Notes: generated from the sequence alone by a model not told the origin. 64,000 nucleotides of DNA from Clusia tigrina (GCA_920105625.2 OV050030.1:178885315-178949314), one strand, 5' to 3'. Counted from the first letter of the stretch, positions 1-11,651 are shown. Translations and numbers: made by a program.

Positions 1-486
1 CGATATGCCAACATCATCAGCAACCTCTCTGATAGTGATTCGACGATTATCCAAAATCATTTTCTTCACTGCGTCAATGTTTTCATCGGTTGTTGACGTG
101 CTCGGGCGACCAGGACGAGCATCGTCATTGACATCTTCTCGGCCTTCCGTAAACCGGTTATACCACAATTGAACTTGTGTTCTGCTCATAGTAGACTCGC
201 CAAAGGCTACAGCCAACATTTCAAATGTCCTTGCGCATTTAATTTCATTTTTTACACAAAACTGAATACAGTTTCCTTGATCCATTTTTTCGAATAGTAC
301 AAAATCGAAGAGCACACCAAAACACGATTAACATTTTTATCTGTCAAAAACAAACTGACAATCCAAAATGGTTGGTATTGCCAACATATATAACAGACAT
401 GTGTACCAACATAACACAAAAAAATGCGAACATCGAACATACGTAACTCAAGATGAAAATAACGGTTATTTTTTTATCACACCTCG
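1..486 (-). mobile_element. Mariner element, left-arm copy, cut by window edge
   Basis: Mirror of the mariner at 15399-16340. The terminal inverted repeat (CGAGGTGTGAT followed by an A-run and AACCGTTATT) reads inward from 486, with a TA at 487-488. The transposase N-terminus is encoded on the minus strand up to about position 285. The rest lies outside the window. Confidence 0.9.
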
Positions 487-878
487 TAAACGACCCGGTT
501 ATTGATTCTGCTGCTCATGCGACTGCGCAAACCGCACAAACAAACAAAATATTATATGCATTTAATTGTTTCCCATTTTTTCTTCATTCTTTATTGAAGT
601 CATATTTTCAACTCGCAAAAATTATTTCTTTTACTACTTCACCCGGGCATTCGTACAATGTCTCGGCCTTGAATCATAATATATGGTTTCATTCTTTCAT
701 ACCGCTGTCTTGTTTACGTTTAACTTTCTCCATTTTCAAGGTTGAAGATATTATTTAATAAAAATTTCACTCACTTCAGCTGTCACTTTCCGCACGAACT
801 GAATTTTGGGGTAGGTCAAGCAAAGAAAGCCTCCGCTTCAATTCACACATCATTGCAACCAGTTTCACACTAAAACTT
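487..878 (-). other. Gypsy A1L pol-env interval, no gene seen
   Basis: This 392-bp stretch lies between the integrase end and the mariner, the mirror of 15007-15398. It is the beginning of the non-coding interval that in this family separates pol from env. I see no supported gene in it. Confidence 0.6.
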
Positions 879-1946
879 TTAATGCGATTTGTAGGGCTTC
901 AACAGATTTTTTTGAAAACGTCTCAATTTGTTTCTTATCCTAACTTCTGTCGTTACTGGCCCCAAAATTGTCTCTACTTTATATGGCCCAAGCCAATTAT
1001 GAGAAAATTTGTTCTTCTTATTACTGTTACGCAGTAAAACATTGTCCCCAGCAACGAACTGCACGGGATTAGCGGAAGCATCATATACCTCTTTTCCCCT
1101 TTCCTGTGCCTTCCTAGCCAACTCGTGCCCTTTCTGCACTTGATAACGTAACAGATGTGGGTAGTTGTCTTTATTATATAGAGGCGATGACTTTCGTTTC
1201 AAATTCGATGGCATTTGAGGTTGGAAACCATACAACGTGAAAAATGGCGTCTGGTTGGTGGATGCGTGTACCGTGTTGTTGAGCACATGCATTGCTGACA
1301 CCAACCACTGGTCCCAGTTCGATCCATCCTCCTTCACAAAATGCCACAAGTATTCAGCTAGCGGTCGGTAGCTGTGTTATAAAGAACCGTTAGCTTGAGG
1401 GTGATACGGGGTGTTGCGAAGTTTCTTCACTTTTAGCAGTTTACAAGTTTCAGAAAAAATTCTCGAAATGAAATTAGTGCCGTTATCTGTTACCAGTATC
1501 TTTGGCACACCTAGTTTTGCTACAACTTCCCCAAAGAAAATCCTAGCTACCCTAGCTAGAAAGTACATAGATCATGCAGGACGACCCTGCAATGTTAGGA
1601 TGTATTTATTTCCAGACGAGCTCTCGGGCAATGGTCCCACCATATCCATGAACACCTTTTCGAATGGTCTGTTGGCAGTATCAGTTAGCTGCATAGGCTT
1701 CCTTGTTAGCCTTGGTAACTTGTTCTTCTGACAGCTTTCACACCCAGCGATGAGATTCCGTATATCCGACATCATTTTAGGCCACCCATAGTTCTTGCGT
1801 ATACGCCTATACGTCTTCACGAAACCCTGGTGACCCCCTAAAGGACAATTATGGTAATCTTTTAACACCGTTTCAATCTCCTTCTGGTCCGTCAGTTCAA
1901 TTACAGCGTCCGCAACAAAAGGTAACTCTGGAGTCGTTACCGTCAC
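879..1946 (-). pseudogene. Gypsy A1L integrase (decayed)
   Basis: Integrase of a Ty3/gypsy element, broken into three pieces (1572-1946, 1377-1568, 879-1349). The N-terminal piece has the HHCC zinc-binding pattern (H and H in HNCPLGGHQGF, then CESC). The core shows the first Asp in MDMVGPLPE, the second in VTDNGTNF, and the YHPQANGSL stretch that normally ends in the catalytic Glu; here a stop follows. The C-terminal piece holds the basic tail (HNWLGPYKVE). A local inversion and 6-bp gain near 1570-1590 break the frame relative to the right arm. It is the mirror of 13945-15006. Integrase would insert the element cDNA into the genome; this copy cannot. Confidence 0.9.
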
Positions 1947-2020
1947 CCATGGCGTTCCCCTGCTTCACGGAGTCATACACTGTGCTCTTTCGCTCCCTTA
2001 CTTGCGCTCTCGGCTGGTGA

Positions 2021-2702
2021 AAATCACACCTTTACGACTCCCCCTAGCGGTTAATGGTCGGTGTAAACCGTGAACTTCCTCCCCAAAAGGTATGACCTGA
2101 AGTTACGAGTGGCCCAAACTATAGCGAGCATCTCCCTCTATATCGTAGAGTACCGCTTCTCGGTCTCGCTCAGCGCTCTGATCGCGACCCTCTTGTTCCT
2201 GCGAAAGAACCGCTCCAGAGCTTCACCACTGGCGTCTGTCGTTAAAATGAAATGCTATGTAAAGTCCGGGTAAACCAGGATGGGAGGTATCGTAATAGCC
2301 GATTTCAAACCTTCGAACGCCTGTTGGCATTTCCTATAATAATTTGCTAAACCAAGAAAAGCTTGTACGTCCTTCCTGTTTCTTGGCTGAGCAATATACT
2401 TGTCGCATTCTATATTCGCAGGATCAGGAAGGGAACGTTTCTCAGTACACTTGTGTCCCAGATAGACCACCTCGCGTCGCAGGAAGTTACAATTCTTCGT
2501 GCTGAGCTTGAGATCATGCTCACTCAGTCGATCCAGAACTTTACTCAACTTATTACTGTGGTCTGAGAGATTCCTTCAATATACCACTATATCATCTAGG
2601 TATACAAAACAGTCAAGACCTTGCAGACCGGTTAGAAAGCTATTCATGAGCCTCTGAAAAGTTGCTGGAGTACCAGTAAGTCCGAATGGCATTCGTTTGA
2701 AC
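2021..2702 (-). pseudogene. Gypsy A1L reverse transcriptase / RNase H (decayed)
   Basis: Mirror of 13189-13870. The minus strand encodes the gypsy RT motifs [17 protein letters not shown] and YLDDIVVY, immediately followed by an in-frame stop shared with the right arm. RT thumb/connection (LSTKNCNFLRREVVYLGHKC, DVQAFLGLANYYRK) follows, then a deletion joins it directly to CQQAFEGLKS, the start of RNase H. The RNase H part is frame-shifted with stops. In A2 (53230 onward) the stretch missing here is present, so the deletion is specific to the palindrome copies. Confidence 0.85.
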
Positions 2703-3188
2703 TCAAAACGACCCAAAGACGTGCTGAATGCCGTTTTCGTCACGATGAGCCTCTGGAGTTTGATTTAAGGGCAACTGCTCCTCCTCTATGGAAATATTGT
2801 GCTCAATTGTAGATGTGAACGGCAGCGCGTCCCCATCGAGTAAGAAAACAACGTTATACTCTGTGCAAATTCTTGCTATTGGACGGCTTTCCTCCTCATT
2901 CAAAATACTCCCCGTTGCCAATTCGTTTTTCACTTTCTCTGCTCTCTCGGTCTTCTCCCGAGACTTTTCCTGCACTACAAAATCTTTCGCATCTCTCACT
3001 TCTCTAATGTCGTACTCCAAGCTATTGGAACACGGCACCTCGCAATTCTTATCCCATACTACGTCCGATTCTTGAGTGTTCAGCACTGGTGCCTCAACTG
3101 TATAATCTGTGGCGTATGCCAAAGTTTCGCTGATATGCATGCCAGGCTGTATCTCTTGCCTGTTTACTATTGTTAAACCCTCTCTCAC
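2703..3188 (-). pseudogene. Gypsy A1L pol segment between protease and RT
   Basis: 161 codons, open, mirror of 12703-13188. It has no catalytic motif itself. It covers the acidic linker between protease and RT and runs into the RT N-terminus ([13 protein letters not shown]), where a deletion has removed the RT fingers seen in B2 (46259 onward). The stop at the end lies inside what should be the RT palm. Confidence 0.75.
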
Positions 3189-3262
3189 AGGTACCCTTAC
3201 CTTCTTTACAGTTATTGCCCTAGCCTTCGCTATGCCTTCTGATTGACTTTCCTGCTCCCTGC

Positions 3263-3861
3263 TTAAACTGTCCCTCTGGGTTCTACTCTGGTTCCTATAT
3301 TGTCCCTTGCAAAAAGTTTAAAATGTTTCACACTTTTCCCGTTCCCATTGCATACGGTTAAGCGTTTACGTACTGTATCTATTATAGAGCAATTGCACAA
3401 ATTATCTCTTCCCAGTATTCCATCTACCGGGACACCGTCTTGGGTCTGGATAATGTGGAAGTCCCATTCCAAATTCTGAGTACGGTGAATATCGAGTTTC
3501 ACTAGGCAAAGGGTTTAACACTTCCCCCAAATGCCCCGCTTAAACTGCTTATTCTGCACCTTTGTACATTGGGAAATGAACTCATGAATTCAGCCTTTAT
3601 TAGACTGGTGTCCGCACCTGTGCTCAGCAATAATACCAAATGACCTGCTTTTTCTTCCTTGCACGGAATGACCACACAAGAATCATCCGATAGGTAGACT
3701 GAATGTTGAAATTGTTAACCAAAAAATGTTTATATCGCCGAGGATCTTTACACATATCTCTCATAAATCTAGCGGTGCTACCAAAAAATATACTTAAACA
3801 CGATTTAAAATTTGCCGTACTATCATTCATCTTCTCCATGCAGGTTTTTAAACCTGCTGTC
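3263..3861 (-). pseudogene. Gypsy A1L protease region (catalytic Asp lost)
   Basis: Mirror of 12030-12628. The retropepsin active-site triad reads S-T-G-A-D-T-S instead of D-S-G-A or D-T-G-A, so the catalytic aspartate is replaced by serine. The second landmark, DGILGRDN (retropepsin I-[LI]-G-R-D motif), is intact. Several frame breaks lie between the pieces. Both arms share the changes, so they predate the inverted duplication. Confidence 0.75.
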
Positions 3862-3896
3862 ATGCCCCTGGGCGGGTGAATTTGGTTTGCATCTTT

Positions 3897-4239
3897 GGTT
3901 TGGTTTCCAGATCGAATCTGATTTATTGATGATACCTTATTGCTATTTATACTTTAATTTCCTATGTGCTTACTTAGTATATAATATGGTTCTTAATACA
4001 TAAAGAGGGCTTTTGCAATGGCAGCGGAAAGTATCACGTACATTCGTTCGAGGGCATCGAACATTAGAATGCAGCGTAGTCAAAAACGTGCGCGCTGGTC
4101 ACACTTCATAATGTGGACATTCTTATATGAGAGTTCGATGTACTTACGTTGGGTCTCCGCTCACATTGCATGTGCCTACGCCGCGTATGGTGTTGGCATT
4201 TGTGTGTATATACATACATTATGCTTTTCATACACTACA
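3897..4239 (-). mobile_element. Family-C LTR (plus possible leader) inserted in A1L gag
   Basis: Mirror of 11652-11994 and close relative of 58515-58873. It starts TGTAGTGTATG on the minus strand and interrupts the gag ORF just after the NRQFP motif. Because both palindrome arms carry it at the same base, it was present before the duplication. Confidence 0.85.
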
Positions 4240-5088
4240 GCCCTCTCTATTTGCGATTTGTATACCTACGCACTTTCCGGGAATTGCCTGTTTGCTTCTG
4301 CACTCGCTGCACTCCCCAGTGACCGGAGCCTGTGGCCCCAGGCTCTCAATTCCTCTCCAGGCTTCTGAGTAGACTCCTGAATCTCTCTTATGAGTACGCC
4401 GTACGACTTTTGTTTCAAGTATGTCCTGTCCAGGAGAGCATATAACTTAGTCGGGTTGTCCACCGAGCTATGCGCCAACAAATCAAACGCGTCCCCTGTT
4501 GTTCTCTGTCTTCTGCATCTTATCAAGTGTTCAACCTCTGCTCCCGGAAGACTTTGTTGGGCAATCTCGCATCCTTCCTTGAATCTCCTGATTTCCGTCC
4601 TGAGATCGTAAATCTCAACGCCAGAAAACATAGGCACAAGCTTCTACACAGCTTTGCCGAGCTAACCACCACAGGTATAACTGTGCCGCTCACCTCCTGT
4701 GTAGCTAATTGGCTATTAATCCCCTCTTCCAATAGATACTTAACCAGATCTGGGAGCAAACTTAGTGACCGCCGTGCTTCCAACCTAGAGCCGTGTCGTA
4801 TATAAGCTCCTCCGACTGAGGCGCTTTATCCTTTCACCCTAACCTCGTCGGTTGAGTCGCTGCTTTCTTATTCACCTGCGATTCGCCCGGTGCCTGGTCT
4901 CCAAGGAAACTACTCGGTAGCCGACCTAAATCGCAATCCCTCACTACTATTTTCGGAACGAGGTGTCCTCTGGAACAATGGGGCGCCAAGTATCCTGATC
5001 CCCCTACTTCCGGTATCGAAGCCTGAACCGTCTGCATTTGTATTACCGACGTCGATACCGACCTGGGCCTCACCTGGGATGACTTCAC
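4240..5088 (-). pseudogene. Gypsy A1L capsid-type gag (decayed, interrupted)
   Basis: Mirror of 10803-11651. The best preserved piece (4266-4637) is the capsid-like domain: FSGVEIYDLRTEIRRFKEGC, LLAHSSVDNPTKLYALLDRT and ELRAWGHRLRSLG. It closely matches the family-B gag at 43653-44969. It ends in a stop and then the family-C LTR; the nucleocapsid zinc knuckles that should follow are missing. The upstream piece (4834-5088) matches the end of the coiled-coil gag ORF, out of frame. Confidence 0.8.
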
Positions 5089-5100
5089 GCCTACCGTCGC

Positions 5101-5837
5101 TCCCTTAAACCTGAAATTTTCTGCTCTAAAAAAGAAGCTTACTCCTCTGTTTCCTCGAGCTATCTTGAGAGTTCCTTAGCTCTATTCTTATGGAATTCTT
5201 TATCAGCTTTCAGCTCCTCCTTTTCCTTACGTACTTCCCTTAATTCCTTTTCCCTCCTGCTCAAGTTAGCGGTCAGCTCCAAATCGGCTGCTTCCAAAGG
5301 CTATATACCACCCCTTACTCTGGCCTCCTCCCACATCGTCTGGGCTTCAGTCTTACCCCCGCTTGCTTCGAAATGTTCGAATACCCTCTCGGTGAAAAGA
5401 TTCACCTCTGTTCTTACCGCTTTTAACTCGTCCTGTGCGTCTTCCTTTCTCTTTAACGGAGACCCACCCGGTGCCTCAATCGTTGCCAATTCCGTGTCGA
5501 ATACTTTAAGCCACGCTGACACTAAATTTTCCACATATCCAGGAAAAAACGTCGCAAAGTACACGTCGTCCCTACAGACCTCCTTGTGCGGCAGCAATTT
5601 TACGTGGTTGCTGTTAAATTTTTGCACCAAAACTAGCAACTCGGTGATGCGTCTGTGATAGTACTTCACGGTTTTGCATCCTTCCGGTCCTTCCTGAAGT
5701 TTGAAAGAAACCTCTGAACCTCTTTGCCCACCACTTCCTGGGATTTCAGCAACTCCATCCCTTCCGTCCCATAGACTATGCCTAATCAAATAAATATCCT
5801 TTGAACAACCCAATCTCAAGTAAAAATCTCCTTCCAT
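5101..5837 (-). pseudogene. Gypsy A1L first gag ORF (coiled-coil type)
   Basis: 178 open codons from 5837, then stops. The family-B counterpart (42676-43629) is a 317-residue charged, helical protein; shared landmarks are the YYHRRI / YYRKRI motif, the stretch near residue 90 ending in YVENLVSAWL, and the E/K-rich heptad region after it. This arm retains 69 bases that the right arm has lost near 10460. Function is inferred from position only: the N-terminal matrix-like half of Gag. Confidence 0.7.
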
Positions 5838-7077
5838 CTGTTCACCCCAAATGCCAGAACAGATGGCGTATCCGAATTACAAATAAAACCCAATAATTGT
5901 TAAAATTTGTTATCAACTTATCCCAATATTTTATTCCATCTTACTTAATGATTCAATATAAATTTATAAAAATTACAATAGTCTTTCCTGAGATGTCCAG
6001 CTCCTTTGATGTTTGATTGCCATTCTCCAACGTATACCACACGCTTCCGATGGTTAGTCTGCTTTCCTCCTCTTTTCCTTGTTCCAAAACGCTTTCCGAC
6101 CTTCAGTAACTACGTTATATCCTTCAGTTGTCGCTTATTGTTTCCATTTATATTATTTTCCATTAACCTCATGTTTCACTTGAAACTAAAAATGTTGATT
6201 TTCTAAATAAAACGAGTAACAGTTTCCCGATACGTTTTCAGTTCTATTCTTCAGTAATACAAACATTACTCAACCTAAACAGACAACCGGGACGTAATGC
6301 TGTGAAGAAAAATAGACTTACTCAAAGTACGTAAGTATAAAAATTATACTTAATTATTATCAAAATTCATAATCTAATGATTCGATCATGACAAATTTAT
6401 TAAACACCGTAAATTCTCTCCTTATATATATTTTCCTTTACTTGTTTTCCATTTTGCGGTCTACGGGCGTCTATTAAGTCCTTCCATCAATGCAAATTGG
6501 TCTTGACTTCCTCACAGATATTCCTTGATTTCTTCACATGTATCCCCATTTCCTTTCACCATCTTTAATACTACCAAAAATCCAGACAAGTGTCTAAATT
6601 CATTCGCGATAATTTGAATCCATATTCAAAAATAAAACCGTAACGTATGCGCCACGTAATAATAGCATTTATATTTTTCCTACTACCCTAAGCTCATGGT
6701 ATTTAATTGTGTGTAAAAACAAGTGAAAAATGTGTATCCAAATATATCCCTAACGACAAACAAACGCAAATACGCTACTAAAAAAACAGCTAAGACGACA
6801 TACATTGACCGTCCGATCATACTGACGGTTTATAGTTGCCCATACAAAGCTGCGTGCAACAGTGCTATATGTTGCAACTTCTTTGACCAGCGCTACAGCG
6901 CCTTCAGGGTCGCAGAAGTATCTACGTAAACTACGCTATTATAATTCTACTCACGATTATCCTGTCTGATGACATCTCTGCTTCAGGGTTCTCTGCCCTG
7001 GGTTTTCCTTTAAATTTGTTGCAGGATACTTCCCTGCTTCAGGATTCATTGCCCTGGGATTCCTCCTGTAGGTCCTA
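5838..7077 (-). other. Gypsy A1L leader, with decayed leader ORF and conserved block
   Basis: This is 5' untranslated leader. About 5969-6163 (minus) encodes a decayed relative of the B1 leader ORF (RQLKDI, GKRF, RKRGG) with an internal stop. About 6810-6915 is a block highly similar to B1 leader 36975-37095, including a short hairpin (ACCGTC...GACGGT). Near 6976-7062 two copies of a CCCTGCTTCAGG...TGCCCTGG motif occur next to the primer site. Confidence 0.65.
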
Positions 7078-7094
7078 AAACCGGCTGCGCAAAT
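7078..7094 (-). promoter_or_regulatory. Primer binding site of A1L (tRNA-Ser-like)
   Basis: Directly after the LTR end the minus strand reads TTTGCGCAGCCGG. Compared with the complement of insect tRNA-Ser 3' ends (TGGCGCAGTCGG) it differs at three positions, so it is a degenerate or variant site. B1 has a better match (TGGCGCAGCCGGT). Confidence 0.6.
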
Positions 7095-7226
7095 TGTTGC
7101 ATTTTCTGTGCGTTAGCTGGAACAATAAGCACTACAGTTGTCCTACGGCTGCTGGACCTGTAAAAACTTGCCGAACTGCGGCGTAAAAAAAAGAAAACCA
7201 CCGTTTCACTTTCAGAAATTCACAAA
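7095..7226 (-). repeat. Family-A LTR 3' fragment at palindrome breakpoint
   Basis: Last 132 bases of the family-A LTR (ending ATGCAACA on the minus strand), identical in layout to 8732-8863. It is cut at 7226, where family-D gag begins. This is the inner breakpoint of the inverted duplication. Confidence 0.9.
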
Positions 7227-7576
7227 AGTTGAGCAAGTCGTGTTTCACTCTGCTGTAATTGTTCTTTGGCAGCTTGAGAAATTTGCTCTAACTGTTCTTT
7301 GACTTCCTCTTTTACAGCTTGTTTGACGGATTGTATTGCTCCGAGGAGTGCGCTAATGTCGAGGTTACCAGTATTAGTTCCTTGAGGTGCTTCTTCGTGT
7401 CGAGATGTCGTTGGCTCTTCACATTGGAATTCATGCTCATCGACATCTTTACCCTGCCCCTCTAAAGCGCTTCTTAATCGCAACTGCAGGTCCGCTTTAA
7501 GCCCTTGTGTTTGCAAATTTAAACGCTCAAGCTCCTTCTTGAGCTGCTCCAATCTCAGTTTTTCAAATTTAACCAT
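7220..7576 (-). pseudogene. Family-D gypsy gag N-terminus (truncated)
   Basis: 118 open codons from the ATG at 7576. The N-terminus (FEKLRLEQLKKELERLNLQT, then GLKADLQLRLRSALE) looks like the SAP-type helix-extended-helix module found at the start of some insect gypsy Gags; the rest is Q/E/K-rich and probably coiled-coil. The ORF is cut by the palindrome breakpoint at 7226. It lies just downstream of a family-D LTR (7616-8037) and a tRNA-Leu-like primer site, which supports gag. Confidence 0.65.
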
Positions 7577-7591
7577 GGTTTATTACAGATA

Positions 7592-7613
7592 CACAATCCC
7601 ACTTGTGACATCA
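7592..7613 (-). promoter_or_regulatory. Family-D primer binding site (tRNA-Leu-like)
   Basis: Directly after the LTR end the minus strand reads TGATGTCACAAGTGGGATT. This resembles the complement of an animal tRNA-Leu 3' end (TGGTGTCAGAAGTGGGATT) with two mismatches. It was recognised by eye; an alignment to fly tRNAs would confirm it. Confidence 0.55.
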
Positions 7614-7615
7614 AT

Positions 7616-8037
7616 TGTTACGAAATTGCCCTCTTGACAATTTACTCTGTTACAAAATTGCTCTCCTGACAATTCCTCTAACTCTCTGTACTCGGACTCG
7701 TACCACTGGATTGTGTAGTAATCAAACAATCGCTGGTTAAATTAAAATAGTTAGCTTTATTTAATTATTGCTATTTACACATTTAATATTAGGCTTAAAG
7801 TTTACTTAGTTATTACTTGCACTTTATTTCACAAACCATTAGTCACTTTATTTACTAATGAATTTCACCACTTTGTAAATCACAAATACTGCTGCTTTGA
7901 TTATAATGCTAGATGTACACACTGTTACGGTCTCTGATCTACTGCATTGGACTTTGAACAGTCTTGTCGCATTTATAGTTTTGGTTGCAGTAGAAAATTC
8001 TACGCCATTCTTGTATTTTACTAGAATTTTCGATCCA
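7616..8037 (-). repeat. Family-D LTR
   Basis: Reads TGTTACGAAATTGCC on the plus strand, so on the minus strand it ends ...CGTAACA. The first 132 bases recur nearly unchanged at 63869-64000. The outer boundary is set at a CA (8037) just before an (AT)n tract and is an estimate. Confidence 0.7.
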
Positions 8038-8042
8038 CTTCG

Positions 8043-8318
<276 letters not shown>

Positions 8319-8863
8319 GTTGCGAGTCAAGATACGACTACCTGCGAGTAGTTGACTCGCGACACAACCCAAGTAGCCATTTACTATCGACCGGTTGTAG
8401 CTATAGTTAATATATCGCATATGAACTTCACAAGTATTACAATTACACAGTGACCCACAAATTAGGGCTAAAACGCACCATTGGCATTTTGTAGGAACTG
8501 GCTCATTGCCATAATTATTTTGGTCAACACCTGTGTAATGGGAACACCTAAGTAGATTATAAAAATATGATATAAAAAATACGATGTAACTAGAATTAAG
8601 ACTATTAATAAGAGTGTTTTTGAGCTGAAAGCCGCATTTGCTAGTGCTCCTCTTACAAATTGTGCACTAATTCATTTTTGTACAAATTATAATAATAAGA
8701 AGAATATGATTGTTTTTTAAGAATAAAGACGTTTGTGAATTTCTGAAAGTGAAACGGTGGTTTTCTTTTTTTTACGCCGCAGTTCGGCAAGTTTTTACAG
8801 GTCCAGCAGCCGTAGGACAACTGTAGTGCTTATTGTTCCAGCTAACGCACAGAAAATGCAACA
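8319..8863 (+). repeat. Family-A LTR, 5' LTR of A1R
   Basis: 545 bp, TGTTGCGAG ... ATGCAACA. The first 50 bases form a perfect 9-bp inverted repeat (GCGAGTCAA ... TTGACTCGC). A polyadenylation signal AATAAA lies at 8722-8727. It is followed by a primer-site-like TTTGCGCAGCC. The part 8319-8731 is not repeated in the left arm. Confidence 0.85.
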
Positions 8864-8881
8864 ATTTGCGCAGCCCGTTTT
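8864..8881 (+). promoter_or_regulatory. Primer binding site of A1R (tRNA-Ser-like)
   Basis: TTTGCGCAGCC follows the LTR end directly. It is the mirror of the A1L site with one additional difference (CCCG for CCGG), and a degenerate match to a tRNA-Ser primer site. Confidence 0.55.
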
Positions 8882-10121
8882 AGGACCTACAGGAGGAATC
8901 CCAGGGCAATGAATCCTGAAGCAGGGAAGTATCCTGCAACAAATTTAAAGGAAAACCCAGGGCAGAGAACCCTGAAGCAGAGATGTCATCAGACAGGATA
9001 ATCGTGAGTAGAATTATAATAGCGTAGTTTACGTAGATACTTCTGCGACCCTGAAGGCGCTGTAGCGCTGGTCAAAGAAGTTGCAACATATAGCACTGTT
9101 GCACGCAGCTTTGTATGGGCAACTATAAACCGTCAGTATGATCGGACGGTCAATGTATGTCGTCTTAGCTGTTTTTTTAGTAGCGTATTTGCGTTTGTTT
9201 GTCGTTAGGGATATATTTGGATACACATTTTTCACTTGTTTTTACACACAATTAAATACCATGAGCTTAGGGTAGTAGGAAAAATATAAATGCTATTATT
9301 ACGTGGCGCATACGTTACGGTTTTATTTTTGAATATGGATTCAAATTATCGCGAATGAATTTAGACACTTGTCTGGATTTTTGGTAGTATTAAAGATGGT
9401 GAAAGGAAATGGGGATACATGTGAAGAAATCAAGGAATATCTGTGAGGAAGTCAAGGACCAATTTGCATTGATGGAAGGACTTAATAGACGCCCGTAGAC
9501 CGCAAAATGGAAAACAAGTAAAGGAAAATATATATAAGGAGAGAATTTACGGTGTTTAATAAATTTGTCTTGATCGAATCATTAGATTATGAATTTTGAT
9601 AATAATTAAGTATAATTTTTATACTTACGTACTTTGAGTAAGTCTATTTTTCTTCACAGCATTACGTCCCGGTTGTCTGTTTAGGTTGAGTATTGTTTGT
9701 ATTACTGAAGAATAGAACTGAAAACGTATCGGGAAACTGTTACTCGTTTTATTTAGAAAATCAACATTTTTAGTTTCAAGTGAAACATGAGGTTAATGGA
9801 AAATAATATAAATGGAAACAATAAGCGACAACTGAAGGATATAACGTAGTTACTGAAGGTCGGAAAGCGTTTTGGAACAAGGAAAAGAGGAGGAAAGCAG
9901 ACTAACCATCGGAAGCGTGTGGTATACGTTGGAGAATGGCAATCAAACATCAAAGGAGCTGGACATCTCAGGAAAGACTATTGTAATTTTTATAAATTTA
10001 TATTGAATCATTAAGTAAGATGGAATAAAATATTGGGATAAGTTGATAACAAATTTTAACAATTATTGGGTTTTATTTGTAATTCGGATACGCCATCTGT
10101 TCTGGCATTTGGGGTGAACAG
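8882..10121 (+). other. Gypsy A1R leader
   Basis: Mirror of 5838-7077. It contains the decayed leader ORF (about 9796-9990; RQLKDI then an internal TAG, then GKRF and RKRGG) and the conserved hairpin block near 9043-9150. No functional gene is seen. Confidence 0.65.
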
Positions 10122-10790
10122 ATGGAAGGAGATTTTTACTTGAAATTAGGTTGTTCAAAGGATATTTATTTGATTAGGCATAGTCTATGGGACGGAAGGG
10201 ATGGAGTTGCTGAAATCCCAGGAAGTGGTGGGCAAAGAGGTTCAGAGGTTTCTTTCAAACTTCAGGAAGGACCGGAAGGATGCAAAAACGTGAAGTACTA
10301 TCACAGACGCATCACCGAGTTGCTAGTTTTGGTGCAAAAATTTAACAGCAACCACGTAAAATTGCTGCCGCACAAGGAGGTCTGTAGGGACGACGTGTAC
10401 TTTGCGACGTTTTTTCCTGGATATGTGGAAAATTTAGTGTCAGCGTGGCTTAAAGTATTCGTAGTTAAAAGCGGTAAGAACAGAGGTGAATCTTTTCACC
10501 GAGACGGTATTCGAACATTTCGAAGCAAGCGGGGGTAAGACTGAAGCCCAGACGATGTGGGAGGAGGCCAGAGTAAGGGGTGGTATATAGCCTTTGGAAG
10601 CAGCCGATTTGGAGCTGACCGCTAACTTGAGCAGGAGGGAAAAGGAATTAAGGGAAGTACGTAAGGAAAAGGAGGAGCTGAAAGCTGATAAAGAATTCCA
10701 TAAGAATAGAGCTAAGGAACTCTCAAGATAGCTCGAGGAAACAGAGGAGTAAGCTTCTTTTTTAGAGCAGAAAATTTCAGGTTTAAGGGA
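10122..10790 (+). pseudogene. Gypsy A1R first gag ORF (coiled-coil type, internal deletion)
   Basis: Open for 138 codons from the ATG at 10122, then frame-shifted. Compared with the left arm, 69 bases are missing near 10460 and a single T is in their place, which throws the frame. Later pieces (about 10595-10760) keep an E/K-rich, probably helical pattern interrupted by stops. It corresponds to 42676-43629 in B2. Confidence 0.7.
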
Positions 10791-10802
10791 GCGACGGTAG
10801 GC

Positions 10803-11651
10803 GTGAAGTCATCCCAGGTGAGGCCCAGGTCGGTATCGACGTCGGTAATACAAATGCAGACGGTTCAGGCTTCGATACCGGAAGTAGGGGGATCAGGATA
10901 CTTGGCGCCGCATTGTTCCAGAGGACACCTCGTTCCGAAAATAGTAGTGAGGGATTGCGATTTAGGTCGGCTACCGAGTAGTTTCCTTGGAGACCAGGCA
11001 CCGGGCGAATCGCAGGTGAATAAGAAAGCAGCGACTCAACCGACGAGCTTAGGGTGAAAGGATAAAGCGCCTCAGTCGGAGGAGCTTATATACGACACGG
11101 CTCTAGGTTGGAAGCACGGCGGTCACTAAGTTTGCTCCCAGATCTGGTTAAGTATCTATTGGAAGACGGGATTAATAGCCAATTAGCTACACAGGAGGTG
11201 AGCGGCACAGTTATACCTGTGGTGGTTAGCTCGGCAAAGCTGTGTAGAAGCTTGTGCCTATGTTTTCTGGCGTTGAGATTTACGATCTCAGGACGGAAAT
11301 CAGGAGATTCAAGGAAGGATGCGAGATTGCCCAACAAAGTCTTCCGGGAGCAGAGGTTGAACACTTGATAAGATGCAGAAGACAGAGAACAACAGGGGAC
11401 GCGTTTGATTTGTTGGCGCATAGCTCGGTGGACAACCCGACTAAGTTATATGCTCTCCTGGACAGGACATACTTGAAACAAAAGTCGTACGGCGTACTCA
11501 TAAGAGAGATTCAGGAGTCTACTCAGAAGCCTGGAGAGGAATTGAGAGCCTGGGGCCACAGGCTCCGGTCACTGGGGAGTGCAGCGAGTGCAGAAGCAAA
11601 CAGGCAATTCCCGGAAAGTGCGTAGGTATACAAATCGCAAATAGAGAGGGC
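10803..11651 (+). pseudogene. Gypsy A1R capsid-type gag (decayed, interrupted)
   Basis: Mirror of 4240-5088. The conserved capsid-like part is 11254-11625 (PMFSGVEIYDLRTEIRRF, RQRTTGDAFDLLAHSS, LRAWGHRLRSLG). It ends at a stop next to the family-C LTR insertion at 11652. No zinc knuckle survives. Confidence 0.8.

Larger units (their letters stand above)
1..7226. repeat. Left arm of giant inverted repeat (palindrome)
   Basis: Reverse complement of 8732-15884. Paired coordinates add up to about 15958 near the centre, 15891 in the middle and 15885 at the outer end; the shifts come from a 68-bp net deletion in the right arm near 10460 and a 6-bp insertion in the left arm near 1570. Long stretches translate identically in both arms. 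The arm starts at or before position 1, so its true length is unknown. It contains a whole decayed gypsy element read on the minus strand (A1L) plus half of a mariner. Confidence 0.95.

Noticed and set aside
2788..3075. Ser-rich 95-codon ORF opposite to pol, present in both arms
   Set aside because: Shadow of the open pol linker on the other strand.
4018..4372. Cys/Tyr-rich ORFs of 81 and 116 codons
   Set aside because: They run across the junction of the family-C LTR and gag in antisense; present in both arms only because of the palindrome.
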